The notes under the pieces are model-generated. The model was not told the origin of the DNA. It searched no databases and worked only from the letters and a program-made list of their open reading frames with translations. Positions 1-39,660 of a stretch of DNA of 64,000 bases are shown here, in pieces (positions within the stretch are counted from its first letter, which is position 1; every line of letters begins with the position of its first letter). The stretch spans positions 183,652 through 247,651 of the forward strand of contig RQTK01000081.1 in the NCBI GenBank assembly GCA_003991915.1. Reading direction: 5' to 3'. The position numbers and the translations under genes were made by a program. The DNA comes from Elysia chlorotica. Lineage: Eukaryota > Mollusca > Gastropoda > Plakobranchidae.

Positions 1-1351
1 TAGAATAGGACACAGATCTGTGGCTAGTGGTGGGGAGGATGTTAGAAGACGATGGAGAGTGAACTATGCCTATTGTTGCAAGTACAAGGGTGCCATAATT
101 AGGCTCTGGGACTAATGATAGTAGTTCCCACCCTTAGTATGGGGTAAGTGTTAAGCACTGTTGTACATATTATACTTAGTGGCCACATTAATTCATAAAT
201 CATAGATCTGAGGCAGGTCTTAGAAAAATCGAAAAAGTGTCGTAGAAAAATTAATGTAAGACAGAGAGGATTCGAGACAGTCAAGACGAGTAGAAGACAA
301 GTGGCTTGCTTGAGATAGTAGACGGCACGAGGTGGTAGACTTGTTGTAGGGAATGAAATATAAAGTTGTGGCCTGTCTTAGGTAGGATGGAAGAGACTTA
401 TGGTTGTATTGATATTAATTTTACTTCTCTAATTTTTAAATATTTTGATGTGTGAAATTTATATACAGTATGTACAAAGAATTGGTTAGCAATGTAAAAG
501 CTTTTTGTAAAAACCTCTTTTAGGGAATATTATTGAACAAAACGTTATTCCACTTTGTTAGAGAACATAAGTCATGCTCAGCAAGCAGAAACATCATAGT
601 GTCATTTTAAAGTAAACAATTTTTGTGGAGTTGCTTGCTTTATGTTCTCATTAAATGCTGATTTAGTAAACATTAATTTGCATCATTTAGCATTTCTTAC
701 TCTTCTACAAATAAACTTGCTTGATGAGCTAACTAAAACCTAAAAAAGACTTTATGTCTTCCAACAAAGTTACTTGACTGTTGGTGAAATCACATCACAT
801 TCCCAATTGTGGTTAGACAATCTACTTTTAAAGTATTTATTATGTGCTGGTATGTGGTCACTCTGAAGCTTGATTCCACCATGGGTTTGCCCTGATCTAG
901 TTTTGAAACCTTGTGAAGTGACCAAAAAGAGGGCAAGATGTAGACAGAGAGAAAAGGTCAAATGGAGCGTTGGATGCATAGGGATCATTGTGAAATGCAA
1001 GGAGAGATAGATGTGGAGGGAGATTGTTGCCAACATCAATGGGGATGGCACTCTATGATGATAAATTGAGACATGATTAAAGCAATTTTTCATGGAGTTT
1101 CTGTCTAATTTAAACTTTGGGCAAGAGAACTAAAGCTCACAGGATATCCATGTTTTGAATCTAGACTTTATTAATGGCTTTGTGAAGTACTTTTAGATAC
1201 ATATGACACAGAAAAAAATCAAACTAAATCCAAAATGTATTGAATCTTTAGTAGAAAATTTAACAGTTGTTGATAAGATGAGGCACAGATTTTTGTGATT
1301 TGTTTCAACTTGACAGAGAGCGCACACAAAAGTTACTGGATTTTGTCAATA
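1..1351. other. intergenic, no gene seen
   Basis: AT-rich sequence without a convincing exon, RNA gene or repeat. The short open frames here (99-284 and 770-1093 on the minus strand) have no recognisable domain and no splice context, and I treat them as chance. Confidence 0.6.
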
Positions 1352-1599
1352 TGTGAGACAACCAGGATGAATCAGGCACAGGTCTGAAATTTAACTTTTG
1401 AGGTTATTCATGGTATGTTTAAAAAGCATCAAGTACACTTTAAGAGTTCAAAAAGTGTGGCTCTATCATTTCTAGAACCAGAGGTATTCAGCTTAGTTTC
1501 AAAACTAAAAAGGTAAATATAATAGTATTGTGTTTAGAGGGCTCCTGTTCTAAACTTATTTAAACTTGTGCCTCACTGATTTGCCCTGGTTGCCTCGCA
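1352..1599. mobile_element. short TIR element (MITE-like), copy A
   Basis: The element begins TGTGAGACAACCA and ends TGGTTGCCTCGCA, which are imperfect inverted repeats of 13 bases. TA dinucleotides flank both ends, consistent with a TA target-site duplication. Its interior is similar to the element at 16637-16845: both have the CAGGCACA-type block near the left end, an AAGCATCAA block and the TTTCTAGA(A/G)CCAGAG block in the same order. It is too short to encode anything, so it would be a non-autonomous DNA transposon. The superfamily is not determined; TA duplication would suit Tc1/mariner-type elements. Confidence 0.6.
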
Positions 1600-2123
1600 T
1601 ATATCAACTTTTACGGCTAAGTTCTAAATGTTAAGTATTTTATGAACACCACATATACCACCTGGTATTGTAGTCTTCTTTGCTATGAAAACTTTTTATG
1701 AATATGATGTATGCACATTTTTATTGTGAAATTATTCGTTTCATTTTACGTTAACCTCTTAACAGGGGTGGAAACTGAACCGGTTTTTCTGGGTTCCTGT
1801 TTTTTTTATTGGCCCAAAAATTTCGGTCTTACGTAACTGAAGCAATAGTCTTCAGGGAAAAAGAGATTGAAATCCGGTATTTTAAAAGAAGTATGAAGAT
1901 TGTTTAGTTTGAGGCATTTTCTTAATTAGCAAACATAGATTTAAACGTGCTATGGTTCTTTGATTTTCGAGCCTTTCGGACGAAGCTGTACCAAAAAGGG
2001 AACATCTATGGCTAGTACTAGAAAGTGTAGCTCTAGGCCCTTGAAAGGTATGATTGGCTGATAGGATACCCAATACTGAAAGATCAATTATTGTTTTCCT
2101 CTCTGAGTCTGTTTCTGTGTTTG

Positions 2124-2177
<54 letters not shown>

Positions 2178-3079
2178 CCTGGCCTTCTAGATTACCCATC
2201 TACTTCTTCTTTTTTACCTTTTCTCCTTCTCTGTCTCTTTCTCTCTGTCTGTCCGCTTTCTAGTTTCTCCTTCCCTTTTTTTAAATTATGATTAAAAGCC
2301 ACATGCTCTGTCCTTGGATCACCTCATTTCCGAGGGATTTTTCGGAATTGAAAACTGCTTATTTATCTATAGGTGTGCTCAACTACTTTTGATTAAAATT
2401 CAAGAGTTTAAGAAAGTAATACTTTATTTTTAATTGAAAAAGAAATATCAAAACAACTGGGGTCACAAAATGATCTCTGATATGACGAAAGGTTTAACCG
2501 TTTAATTTAATGATTTACATGATCTAACATATCCATTAGGTGTATTGTTATTATTTTATGTCAGCTGATACTTGTCTAAGCGTGGAAAGTTCAGGGTTTT
2601 TTTTCCCCAACCTCAGGTTCCACGCCTGCTTTTAATTACTAAATAATATGATGTATTCCATATGTTTTTTGTTTTCTTTGTTTTTTGGTTTTGTGTTCCT
2701 CTCATCTTAAATTGCTTTTATGTGTTTACTAAATGGACGCATCATTTTTCTTTGAATCAATTGCGTTTTTTTGTTTTTGTTAGTCAGTTAAAACTTTTTA
2801 TATGCTAGAAGCTTAAATTAGAGGTAGAACACAATGAAAAAATATTATGATAAAGGGTATTTTTAAAATAAAGTCCTTCTTTCAAACATGAGCTTTTATT
2901 TAGTTAATAAAGTAGTACTTACAGAGGCAATTATTCCTATAAAATATCAGAGTAAACAAGAGTAAAGTTACCAAAAAATACTGATAGGTTAAAATTTCTA
3001 TTTTTTTTTAACCCTATACAACAAATATTACATCTTTAATATCTTCGCTATATAAAAACCAAAAAGCAGCAACTAGATG
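1600..3079. other. intergenic, AT-rich
   Basis: No gene is recognised. It holds the CT microsatellite at 2124-2177 and several poly(T) runs. The open frames over 1882-2291 come from the CT array and are not genes. Confidence 0.55.
2124..2177. repeat. (CT)n microsatellite
   Basis: Nearly pure CT dinucleotide run of about 50 bases, followed by degenerate pyrimidine-rich sequence to about 2280. Confidence 0.95.
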
Positions 3080-4030
3080 AAATGGTGATAACTGTGTACC
3101 CTTCAATATTGAAAAAGGTGTTAGACAGGGTTGTATACTATCTCCCCATCTTTTTAACATCTATACAGAGCAAATCATGAAACAGGCAGATGTGGATGGT
3201 CTCGGTGTAAATCTTGGTGGCCGAGATATAACAAATTTAAGGTATGCAGACGACACTGCCTTGCTTTCAGATAATATAACAAGCATGAAAAGGATTCTTC
3301 ACAGAGTCGATACAGCTAGACATGAAGCAGGGTTACACTTAAACGCAAAGAAAACGAAAGTCATGCATGTAAGTGGAGGCAACCACCAAGAAGTAACATC
3401 AGATATCACTGTAAATGGCACCAAACTAGAGAATGTTACTGTTAGGCATTTTAAATACTTAGGGTTTAGAAGATGGAAAATGCGGCAAAGATATAAATGC
3501 CAGAATTGGTCAAGCAAAGCAAAATATGGTGCAGTTAAATAACATTTGGAAAGACCGGTCCTTACCACGTCAACTGAAACTGAAGATATTGAAATGCCAA
3601 ATCTGGCCAGTCATGATGTATGGATGTGCGGCATGGACACTTAGAAAAGCAGATGAAAAGAACATAGAGGCTGCAGAAGGTTACTGAGAGTGAAATGGAC
3701 AGACAAGAGAACCAACCAGAGCATTTTGGAGGAGATTGGAAGCCCTAAACTCATGCTCAAAACAATCAATTATAAGAATGTTTGGCATGCATGCCATCAC
3801 ACAGACACAGGGTTGATGCTAAATGTCCTGCAAGGCAGAACCTAGTCGATACGCAAAAAGGGAAGACTACCAACATCATACATTAAAAAAATCAAGAAGA
3901 ATCTGAGCCTTAATTTGCAAAGCATCACCCAAGACAGTAAGGACAGGAACAGATGGTGTCATATTGTGGACAATATCAAGTGGGGCAGCAACCATCGTAA
4001 CCGATGACGCTGACGGGGAGAGAGAAAGAT
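3080..4030 (+). pseudogene. non-LTR retrotransposon RT fragment (copy A)
   Basis: Decayed 3' half of a LINE ORF2. Reading starts inside the reverse transcriptase at KGVRQGCILSPHLFNIYTEQ, runs through the catalytic box NLRYADDTALLS and then LHLNAKKTKVM. After a frameshift near 3470 it continues with MMYGCAAWTLRKADEKNIEA and the LLRVKWTDKRTNQSILEEIG block typical of the C-terminal region. Stops and frame changes (around 3470, 3680 and 3845) show it is dead. The 5' end (endonuclease) is missing, as expected from 5' truncation. It shares the GVRQGCILSPHLF...YTEQIM block with the copy at 4735-5905, so both belong to one family. The clade is not certain; the wording of the motifs suits RTE/BovB- or related clades. 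Confidence 0.85.
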
Positions 4031-4734
4031 ACAACAAATAATTATTTTTTAATTACAATTTACATGTACAAGAGATGCTACATATGAGATAGGTGCCATC
4101 CTTAGGTGGCTGGCTGAATCCAAAATCCTCCTATCTCTTCTCTGTCTCTGTTTGGCAGCATATAAAATTGTCACACTTTAAGGTTATTCGTTCCTGGAGA
4201 TAAACCTGTTGTCGCACGACGAATAACAGCTTCTGTTGACGGACCGACAATCTGCTATATTGTACAGTCTAGTTGCTGACAATGGATGTTAAAAAACCAA
4301 CAAACCTAATAATACTAATGAGGAATACATGTACTTGTTTTCTCTTTTCCGTACTTACTTTTTATTTAAATCTTCATATTCATCATAACTTTTACCGAAG
4401 ATAGTGTTCATGAAATTTTTGTAATTGTGTTAAACTCACTTAAAGGGAAAAATCTCATACCAAGATATGTCACCTACTAATTTAGAAAAAAATAGCAACA
4501 ACTTTAACTGGTTTTTCTTTCTGTCGACAATAGCATTGATATACCCTAACTGCTTACCTTGATTCATCTGTAGATGTCAGGAACAAATCTAGAGCATCCA
4601 ACTGTTTTAAAAAAATCTGTGAATTAGTAACGTTTTTTGTTGTTGTTAATGTTACCTTTACAGTCTCAGATTGAAATATGTCTGATTTCATTTGACGGTT
4701 TAGAGCATTGTTTTGGGAGGAACTGTGTCAAAAA
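4031..4734. other. intergenic with SINE tail
   Basis: AT-rich. At about 4135-4200 there is a degraded copy of the 3' body of the tRNA-SINE family found elsewhere in the window (CTGTTTGGCAGCATATAAAA followed by a diverged tail). No exon is seen. Confidence 0.5.
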
Positions 4735-5905
4735 AAACGCTGTACGTCATATTGGACAAACTAAAATCTAAGGTAGAATAGAAGCTGGCAGAGGAGCAGG
4801 CTGGATTCAGACCTGGTAGAGGTGCAGGTCTTAATAGAGAAACAAGTGGAAGTTCACAAAGAATCATATATAATTTTTATTGATTACAGTAAGGCTTTTG
4901 ATAGCATGAACCACGTTCAACTCTTCAAGACGCCAACCACAATGGGCTTTCCAACCCATCTCGTCGCCCTAGTGCAGTCATTATACCAAAATCAAAAGGC
5001 AAAAATTAGATGTAACTGCTCACACACTGAACCCTTTATAATTGGAAAAGGCGTCAGACAGGGATGTATCTTATCACCACATCTCTTTAGCACGTACACA
5101 GAACAAATAATGACTTAAATGAGAGATACTGATATGAACAATTGTGAAATAGTGGTTGGAGGTAGGATAGTTTGAAATTTAAGTTTGGCAGATAATAAAG
5201 CAAAATGATTGTGCCGAAGCCACAACAATAATGAACAAACTCACTACTGCAGTAGAAAGAAAAAGTCTGAAGCTGAACGCAAAGAACAGAAAATGTATGC
5301 ATAATAGGAAGAGAAAAATACAAACCATTCAATAAATGAAGAATTAAAATGTGTTGAAAACTTCAAATATAGTAGCTCAATAAAAACAGGCAATACTGAC
5401 TGTTCTACAGATGTTAACACTAGGTTTGCAATGGCAAAGAAAAGAATGATAGAGCTTAACAATAATTAAGGCATCAATAAAGAGCTTAAAAGGAAAATTA
5501 TGAAATGTTTGGTGTGAACAGTCATGACATATGAGGCGGAGGGATGAACACTTTGAAAAAGGGGTGAGAAGAAAATCAACAGTGCTGAAATGTGGTTCTA
5601 CAGACGTTTCTTAAGATTAGAATAAGTTGAAAAGAAAAAAAAAAGGACAAACGGCAGACTTCTGAAAGAACTGAATGTTGCAAGACTTTTTCTAAGCGCC
5701 ATCAAGAAAAGAAAATTATCTTTCTTTGGACTTGATTGCACTCAAATAAAAGATGTTCTACAGGATACGTAGACAATACCAAGGAATGGACCAGAAGAAA
5801 TAGCACAGAAGTATACACCAATACAGAAAGAAGAGAAGTCTGGAGATCCATTGTTTCAGAAAGCAGTATGGGCATCAAACGTTCCTACAAACGTTGCTGG
5901 GTATA
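4735..5905 (+). pseudogene. non-LTR retrotransposon RT fragment (copy B)
   Basis: A second, more upstream-starting copy of the LINE at 3080-4030. Recognisable blocks are AEEQAGFRPGRG near 4787, FIDYSKAFDSMNHVQLF near 4880-4925, and GKGVRQGCILSPHLF near 5045-5090. Weaker C-terminal matches run to about 5905. A stop follows YTEQIMT at 5118 and several frameshifts follow, so no functional protein is made. The two copies lie about 700 bases apart in the same orientation. Confidence 0.82.
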
Positions 5906-7936
5906 GTACTTAAGAGTTAGTGCTGCCAATACATGTACAGGAAATAAGCTTTGTTTGCTGCCAATTCTTATCTGATTCTGACGTCAAACATCGAAATAGA
6001 ATAAACGCAATTACTTCAAATTGTGGATCTTTTTTTTTTTTTAAATTAAGAATGTTTCCAGATCTTCAAAAGTACATTATAAGTTTAATTAAAATGCAAC
6101 TTCAAAACTAGAATTTGTTTTTTATTTCCTTAATATTTTAAAAATGTTTTGTTTGTGTTTTGTTTTGTGAAAATGTACATTTAAAAGATCCCATATTGAC
6201 CACACAAACAAAAAAAATCAAAACAAGAACCTCGTGAAATTCAGATGTGCTCAAAGAACCAAGTCAGATACGAAATGTTATCAGAAGTGCTTAGCTTACT
6301 TTCTATTAAATGATACAATCAATTCACCAATTCAGTTCAAGTTGTGCCCCAATTAACAAAAATGTTCTTCCATGCATTATGTACACTGCATTCAATATAT
6401 TTTTTATTATGTTTTTTTTTAAGGTTGGGGGGGGGATAAGTTTTATCCGCAAGTAGACTCATTATTTTTTTAAGATCACTACGCAAATATCCTCCAAGGA
6501 GACTGCATTTTTTGGCACTTGTACCATTTACACTATTTAGTATCAGTATATCAATACATTTAATAAAGATTTAGGTATCTTAAACTCTAGAGACAAAATG
6601 GAAGACACGCTAATTGATATAAATTATAAGATAAAACACCAGTATGTTTTTCTGTTTTATGCTGTTATCTGTGTTGTTCGTTTCTAAAAAAAAACACTAA
6701 CTTATTCTCCTGCTCCTCCTGCGGCATCCCCTCCTCTCGGCTCATCCTCTTGTTCCTGCTCTCCTCCTGCTGCACCTCCTCGTACTATTTCTCACCGCCT
6801 CCTCTTCTTACACGTCGATATTGCGCTACTTTATTTTATTCCTCTTTTATAAATTTTAATTTTTATTCTTCCTCTTTTTCCTCCTTTTCTATTCTTAGAT
6901 AAATCGATAGATAGAGAATAGGGCCCTAATTATGGAAAGATAGAATGACATAGAGGATGTCAAGGATGTGAAAAAAAAAATCCTTGTATGACGATAAACC
7001 TTGCTGGACCTATTTAAAAAAAAGTAGTTGACTTGTGCATATAGATAGATAGGCCTATATAGATAGATAGAATAGATAGATAAGATCAGATACTACGCTT
7101 ATTACATAACCATTTCCACCATTTGCAATATTTTTTTATCCTTTGTGGTCTGCTGTTGAAAAAGAACAAAAACTGCGCCGGTGACCTTGCTTTTTCTCTC
7201 TTTATAGGTAACCGGGAGAAACAATCACCTAGTAATAGCAATAAACCTTTATAATTATTTTCCCTACTACAGTAAACGTACTACTCTGTGCCTCTGTGGA
7301 GACGGAATCTGTAATCTCTTGAAAGAATTAGTTAAAAAACTGAAAGCTTTTGAGGAATGGATATTTCGACAACCAGCAAGAACAAGCTAAAAAGACAGAA
7401 TAGCAAACGAGAAGTTTAAATAACATTCGGTGTTTAAAGACACCCAACATCATAAATTGTCATACAAACAACCCTAGCAGTAAGACTGGAAGGGAGAAGG
7501 GCAGGCACAGCAGGAAGTGGCACGACGTCATGAAAGAATGGACAGGGAACCAGCTCCATGAGAACCACTAACTGGCGCAAGGCCATTAATTAGCTTGGAA
7601 ATCTACAACTCCGAACCGGGTGTGCGTTCGGTCTATCCCAGCGCTGTCTTTATGTGCCAGCACGTAAAATTGTCTGGTCGTCTTTATAGGAATATTAGGA
7701 TCCTTCGTTTATTTTAAACTAAAAGACGTTTAACTAGGAGAATACTGAGTCTTTCTTTACTAAAAGAGTGGATTGCCGTATTTCTTTCCAAGTACAATGC
7801 AATCTTCTGTCCGACATTCAGAAAAATATTTTGTAGGCTATTGAGAATTTTATCTTCCAATTATAGATTCTCTGATCTACTTTTTGCGGAGAAAGCAAAG
7901 CTCTCTTCTAGTTAACTCCAGATTGGGGCAACTAAG
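5906..7936. other. intergenic, simple repeats and SINE tail
   Basis: No gene is recognised. Contents: a G run at about 6427-6435, a CT/CTC-rich stretch at 6708-6810, TAGA repeats at 7039-7084, and a diverged SINE 3' body at about 7640-7690 (GCCAGCACGTAAAATTGTC). The remainder is AT-rich. Confidence 0.5.
7039..7084. repeat. (TAGA)n microsatellite, interrupted
   Basis: GATAGATAGATA units interrupted by GGCCTATA and a single-base insertion. Confidence 0.85.
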
Positions 7937-8124
7937 TTCTCTCCCTCTCTCCGGGTTTAACGTCTCCTAGGTTCCCTGGGGGAATACGGCGATGGGGCAA
8001 CTAGGACGTACTTGGTGGTTTATAGTAATTTATTATACTGACACCCACCGCACCAAGTGGAAAACGCCGTATAGGATCCCCCAGGGGAACCTAGGATACG
8101 TTAAACCCGGAGAGAGGGAGAGAA
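7937..8124. repeat. long imperfect hairpin repeat
   Basis: Left arm 7937-7991 and right arm 8065-8124 are inverted copies of each other: TTCTCTCCCTCTCTCCGGGT opens the left arm and its reverse complement closes the right. Both arms carry CCTAGGTTCCC and CCTGGGGG. The arms differ by a few substitutions and a short insertion (TCCT) in the right arm. The 73-base loop contains a weaker inner pair (CTTGGTGG with CCGCACCAAG). Fragments of the same arm occur at 16545-16590 and 24460-24500. This could be a foldback MITE or the body of a composite SINE whose tRNA head abuts at 8125-8251. Confidence 0.75.
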
Positions 8125-8251
8125 TTCTCTCCCTCCCTCTGCACTATCTACAGAGAACCAGGTGGAAAAATGCTACAGCCTGAGCGGGGCTCGAACCACG
8201 GACCTCGTGCGACGAAAGCCAATGCTCTACTCTTAGCGTTACACAGCGCCC
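8125..8251 (-). mobile_element. tRNA-derived SINE head
   Basis: On the minus strand this reads like a degenerate tRNA gene: a GGGGCGCTGTGTAACGCTAA start, an A-box-like AGAGTAGAGCATTGG, and a good B box GGTTCGAGCCC. The D-arm region is longer than in a real tRNA and the anticodon arm does not pair cleanly, so it is a tRNA-derived SINE promoter rather than a tRNA. It abuts the hairpin at 7937-8124, which would be the SINE body when read on the minus strand. Confidence 0.65.
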
Positions 8252-11200
8252 CTACTGTCTCTGATTATGAAACTGTTTTGTTTTTGGTTGTTTCTGTTGT
8301 TGTTTTTGTATTGTCTACATGATAAGATTTGTTTTTATTTTAAATCTACGGCCACTGAAAGGGTCTGTAAGCACCTGCCGCTTATTTTATTCCTCTGTCT
8401 AAAAAAGAGCTCTTCTCTCCAAACTTTTTTGTTGTTTTACTTGTAAAGATTTTCATCGTTCCGCTAAGACCGTAGGTAAATGCGTGTAGAATTGAAAGAA
8501 ATATGATTATCTCAGATTAGATAAATAGTCTAGATCTATATCTAAGTTAGATTTTGATTTGCAATATTGAATAAATACTGGATTTTTGTTCAAACTAGAG
8601 AATAGGACACTCGCTGGTCGAGACTTCTAGAGTCTAGATAGAGACTTCTACTTAAGGTTAGTTCTAAATCTAGATCAAAGCTCTAGGTCCACCCAGAAAC
8701 TGTGTCTGTTGGAGATAGATCTAGTGGTGCAATATCTACCTCTCTTGATATAGATTAGATCTACTTCTTGTACTAGATCATCTAGTGTTAAGAAATCTAG
8801 GGCACCCTTACCGTTTAACTATAAGGTTTACTCGGGGGGCTTAGCGTTGAAGACCTATCCAAATTTGGCTACTTAAATCTAGATTTCTAGATCTATATTA
8901 GATTCAAGATACGCAATATGTTCGCAATCTTTCTAAGAAAGGGAGCTTCCTTAGCTTAACCTAAGAAAGGGAGCTTCCTTAGCTTTATTTGCATGCATAC
9001 TTTCGAACCAATTTTCTGAAACTTTCACATTTTGCATGCATACTTTCGAACCTTTGTAGCCACTTTACAACACTGAAAAATAACTTTGTAAATGTTGAAA
9101 AATGATAGTTCATCAGATAGGTGAGGTTCTAAGCTTTCATTTGATGTGTAGCTTGCTTCTGTAGTCCTTCAAATAAAAAAGTTATCTAAAAACGGCCCTT
9201 ATTGGGAGCCGGGGTCAAAGACGAGTGTTAACTTTTCAGTTTTTTTCTTTATATGTAAAAAACAAACTTTGTTATATTTTAATTAAACCTATACCACAGG
9301 ATTGCTTGTGAAAAAACAAACAAAAAATATTTAACACTTACCTCTGTATCATAAATAGTTTCCAAATTATGGATGAAAATCGGTTTTCGGACCCAATTTT
9401 CGCAGCATTTTTTCTCATTGCTATAGTATCGATATTATCGGGAGTAATTAGGCTATATCTCAAAAACTATTGGCATAGAACAATGAAACTTATATCATTA
9501 TTACTTGTTTTTTTACAAGGAATTCATTGAAGTCTGTTTTGGAGAGATCTGACCACTTTGAAAATTTAGTGAGACTACCTACATTTAGAATATAAATGTT
9601 GATCTACTACAATCTAGATTTCTAGATCTATATTAGATTCAAGATACGCAATATGTTCGTCTTTAACCTAAGAAAGGGAGCTTCCTTAGCTTTATTCGAC
9701 AGTCACACCAAAGAATTTGATTTTAATAAGAAACACTGAGATGGACTTTAAAGCTATAGATAATCATAATTTATTTTAATGCCTAGATCTACATTAAAAT
9801 ATGGAAAAAGGAAAATTCGGCTAAAACCATACATGTGATAAAGTGGTAGAAACACTAACTCTATCTAGATCTATATATAGACACTCTCTTAACTGTATAC
9901 CATCAATCATTCAAATGCAAACTTTTAAAGGCTAGATATTGCTTTTTATCTTCAAAAAAAAAAAAACAATGTTAAGGACTGTCCTCTATCTAGATAGTTT
10001 CTCTGCTCTGCATTGCTGACAAATTTTGCTTAGGCCTAACTCAATAGATCTATAGATTCTGGTGTTTTTGTCCAAATTTTGCGATTCTGACTCAGTTGGA
10101 ATTCCAACAATTTCGACAATCAAGACATTTCCGACCTGAATTCCAACTCTATGTGGGATTAAAAAAAACAAGTACACTGAGGTGGTGTTGGCTTTCAATT
10201 TGTATTTGTGATATTATGTTTTTAGGTAGCCTAGATCTAAAAATAGAATATTTGGTTCATCCGTAGACAAGGGCAGCACATTTGAAATAGTAAAAAAAAT
10301 AGAAAAATACTTTAAAACACTCATGTTTGGTTGCTTTTCTAGCTCATTTTTAAAATACACAAACAATACCTGTTAAAAATAAAAAAAACCAATAGGAATT
10401 TATCAACACATTATCTCAAATAAAACTTGAAAGTCAGCATCACCCCTGTTTGTAACCCATTTTGTGAAATCCCCATATCCTACCAAAAACTAGTGATTTA
10501 AGGAGAAAAGTTGGACTTTCCGACATGATTTTTTCCCCACGAAATTAAAGTCGGATCCTTATGTTTAGCCGTGTAAGAGACTGTAACAAAAAAGTCAGAC
10601 CGCCGTTTTTTGTTTCTGAGATCTATTTCATCGGGGCGTAGTTGCCTTTTTTATTTTTACATCTGAGGCAACACTGTCTCAATAGGATTAGTGTGAACTA
10701 AATACAAGCTGCCAACCTGTACATCTTTTCTCCTCAAATACGCCAATGCTTTTTTCTACCAAAATTATGACTTTTCCAACAACCCCGAGAGCATCCCTTT
10801 CATGTGTGTGGCAGCACATAAAATGTCAGATATCTGTCTGTGGGCCCGTCCATTATAGGCTGTAGAATACTGATGTTGGACGTTTCACTTACACGTTAAT
10901 TAATGTTAATAACAATAATTAACAGAACCATTTGGGGGGGGGGGGGTATTCGTCGACACTAGGAGAAAAAAACGTTTTTACCTCTCACAAAGAAAGGAAT
11001 TAAATAACAAATTTTAAATTCGAATCATACAAAAAGTAAATAGATCTATATGATGATCTGATGTGCAATCTATCTGACATATGGGTTCGTTTTTATAGTG
11101 GTGCGGAAAATTATGTTTAATTAATTATTAATATGGACCTAAGAGATACTCAGTAAAAACATACTAAATCTTTCCTTTTATGCCGCTAAAAAAATGGATT

Positions 11201-11667
11201 TGATTCCTTTATTCGGAAAACTAGGTGATGAACCTCTGCATTTTTACAACAGGAACAATGCTGGTGGAATTTCCTCATTTAAACCTCTCTGCTTTATGAC
11301 CACTGTAAACCAAATTACTTATTCTTATTGTATACTTATTCTCTTGAAAAAAAATCCCGATCTAAAAGAACCCATGATAACACACTCACACTGCCAGGAA
11401 ACTGTAAGAGTTCAAAATCTAGAATACAGATTGAGACACTTTGGTGCAAACAAATTTCCCATAGAATCAATAATGGGTTCTAATATGTCAATTTAGTTTG
11501 GTCACCTCAAAATCTGGATTTTGTGGGTTTTTTTTACCTTAGTAAATTTTAATTCTTAATCCCCCTTTAGGCCTAGAATCTACATCTACCATTAAATTTT
11601 AAGTTATAGAGTGCTACATTTTTTATTCTTTTATTTGTATATATAGCTATTTAAACAAAATTTACAG
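8252..11667. other. intergenic upstream of ZC3H15
   Basis: AT-rich, with many AGATCTAGA-type stretches. It holds the duplicated block described at 8878-9695, a fragment at 10703-10790 of the dispersed repeat seen at 18342 and 31978 (CTGCCAACC then AATACGCC), a SINE 3' body at about 10800-10900, and a G run at 10934-10946. The open frame 11194-11496 has no recognisable domain. No promoter element can be named with confidence. The ZC3H15 transcription start or an untranslated first exon should lie in the last kilobase or further upstream. Confidence 0.5.
8878..9695 (+). repeat. duplicated block with AAGGGAGCTTCCTT units
   Basis: A stretch starting AATCTAGATTTCTAGATCTA occurs at 8878 and again at 9611, each followed by the shared TAGATTCAAGATACGCAATA and then AAGAAAGGGAGCTTCCTTAG. 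The first copy carries the last unit twice (near 8935 and 8960); the second has it once near 9669. TTTGCATGCATACTTTCGAA is also repeated at about 8990 and 9033. Each AAGGGAGCTTCCTT unit is a near-palindrome. Confidence 0.75.
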
Positions 11668-11692
11668 GTCTCAACTGCTGGTTTCTGCCAAA

Positions 11693-38897
<27,205 letters not shown>

Positions 38898-39660
38898 TGC
38901 TGGTCACTACACTGTCACCAGGATTAGAATTTTAAATGGAGCTTTCTTAAATTAAACCCCACACCTATTGTCAAATATACGATTTGAAGTTCTTTCAATT
39001 TGAAATGTTTTGTGGATAGACACATCAGCAAATTTGAAATATGATTTAAAATGGTTGGGAAAAAAAAAGAATGAATTAGATCTATTAGTATAACGTAGTT
39101 CCTCAAATGTTACCAGAAATGTATAGCTGCAGGGAAAAGGTGTGGGATGGTGAGAATTTCTTGTTGTGAGATTTTGAACAAAGTAAGTTGGGTTTTTTCA
39201 GTTTTTGAGTCTGTAAAAGTGAACTTACTTTTAAATCCGTACATAACAAGACAAGCCAAAGTAAAGAAATTTGAGAATCAGTGAACATAAGGAAAATTAA
39301 ATTTCCTGATTTTTTCCTATGCCTTTTTCACGCATTGCCTTCCCTCATCTACTGTCCAAGATAAAATCAAATGAGAAACTTTTATAGAATAGATAGGTAC
39401 GCAAATTTGGTTTGAATTTATTGAGGAAAAAAACTTTAAATATGCTGTACATGTGATATCTTTGATTTCCTTTTTAGAATGGTGAATGGCAACCTTTTTG
39501 TTTTGTTTTGTTTTTTTGTGTGTGGTCTTAATTCTTGTTTCATTAGAGTCTACAAGAAGTAAACTGATGCTTTTAATTCTACTTGTTGGGAATCCACCAA
39601 ATTTGTGGGGATTTTCAGATGAATAAAGCTGGTGGATACAAATAAATCCTAAAATTATGT
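38898..39660 (+). other. ZC3H15 3' untranslated region
   Basis: AT-rich sequence after the stop with AATAAA at 39622-39627 and 39641-39646. The transcript probably ends shortly after one of these; earlier cleavage cannot be excluded. Confidence 0.6.
39622..39646 (+). terminator. polyadenylation signals of ZC3H15
   Basis: Two AATAAA hexamers 19 bases apart, about 730 bases after the stop codon. Confidence 0.55.

Noticed and set aside
6708..6810. CT/CTC-rich stretch as a promoter or coding segment
   Set aside because: Low-complexity pyrimidine tract with no exon or initiator context.
11194..11496. 100-codon frame just upstream of ZC3H15
   Set aside because: No recognisable domain, AT-rich codons and no link to the gene's first exon.
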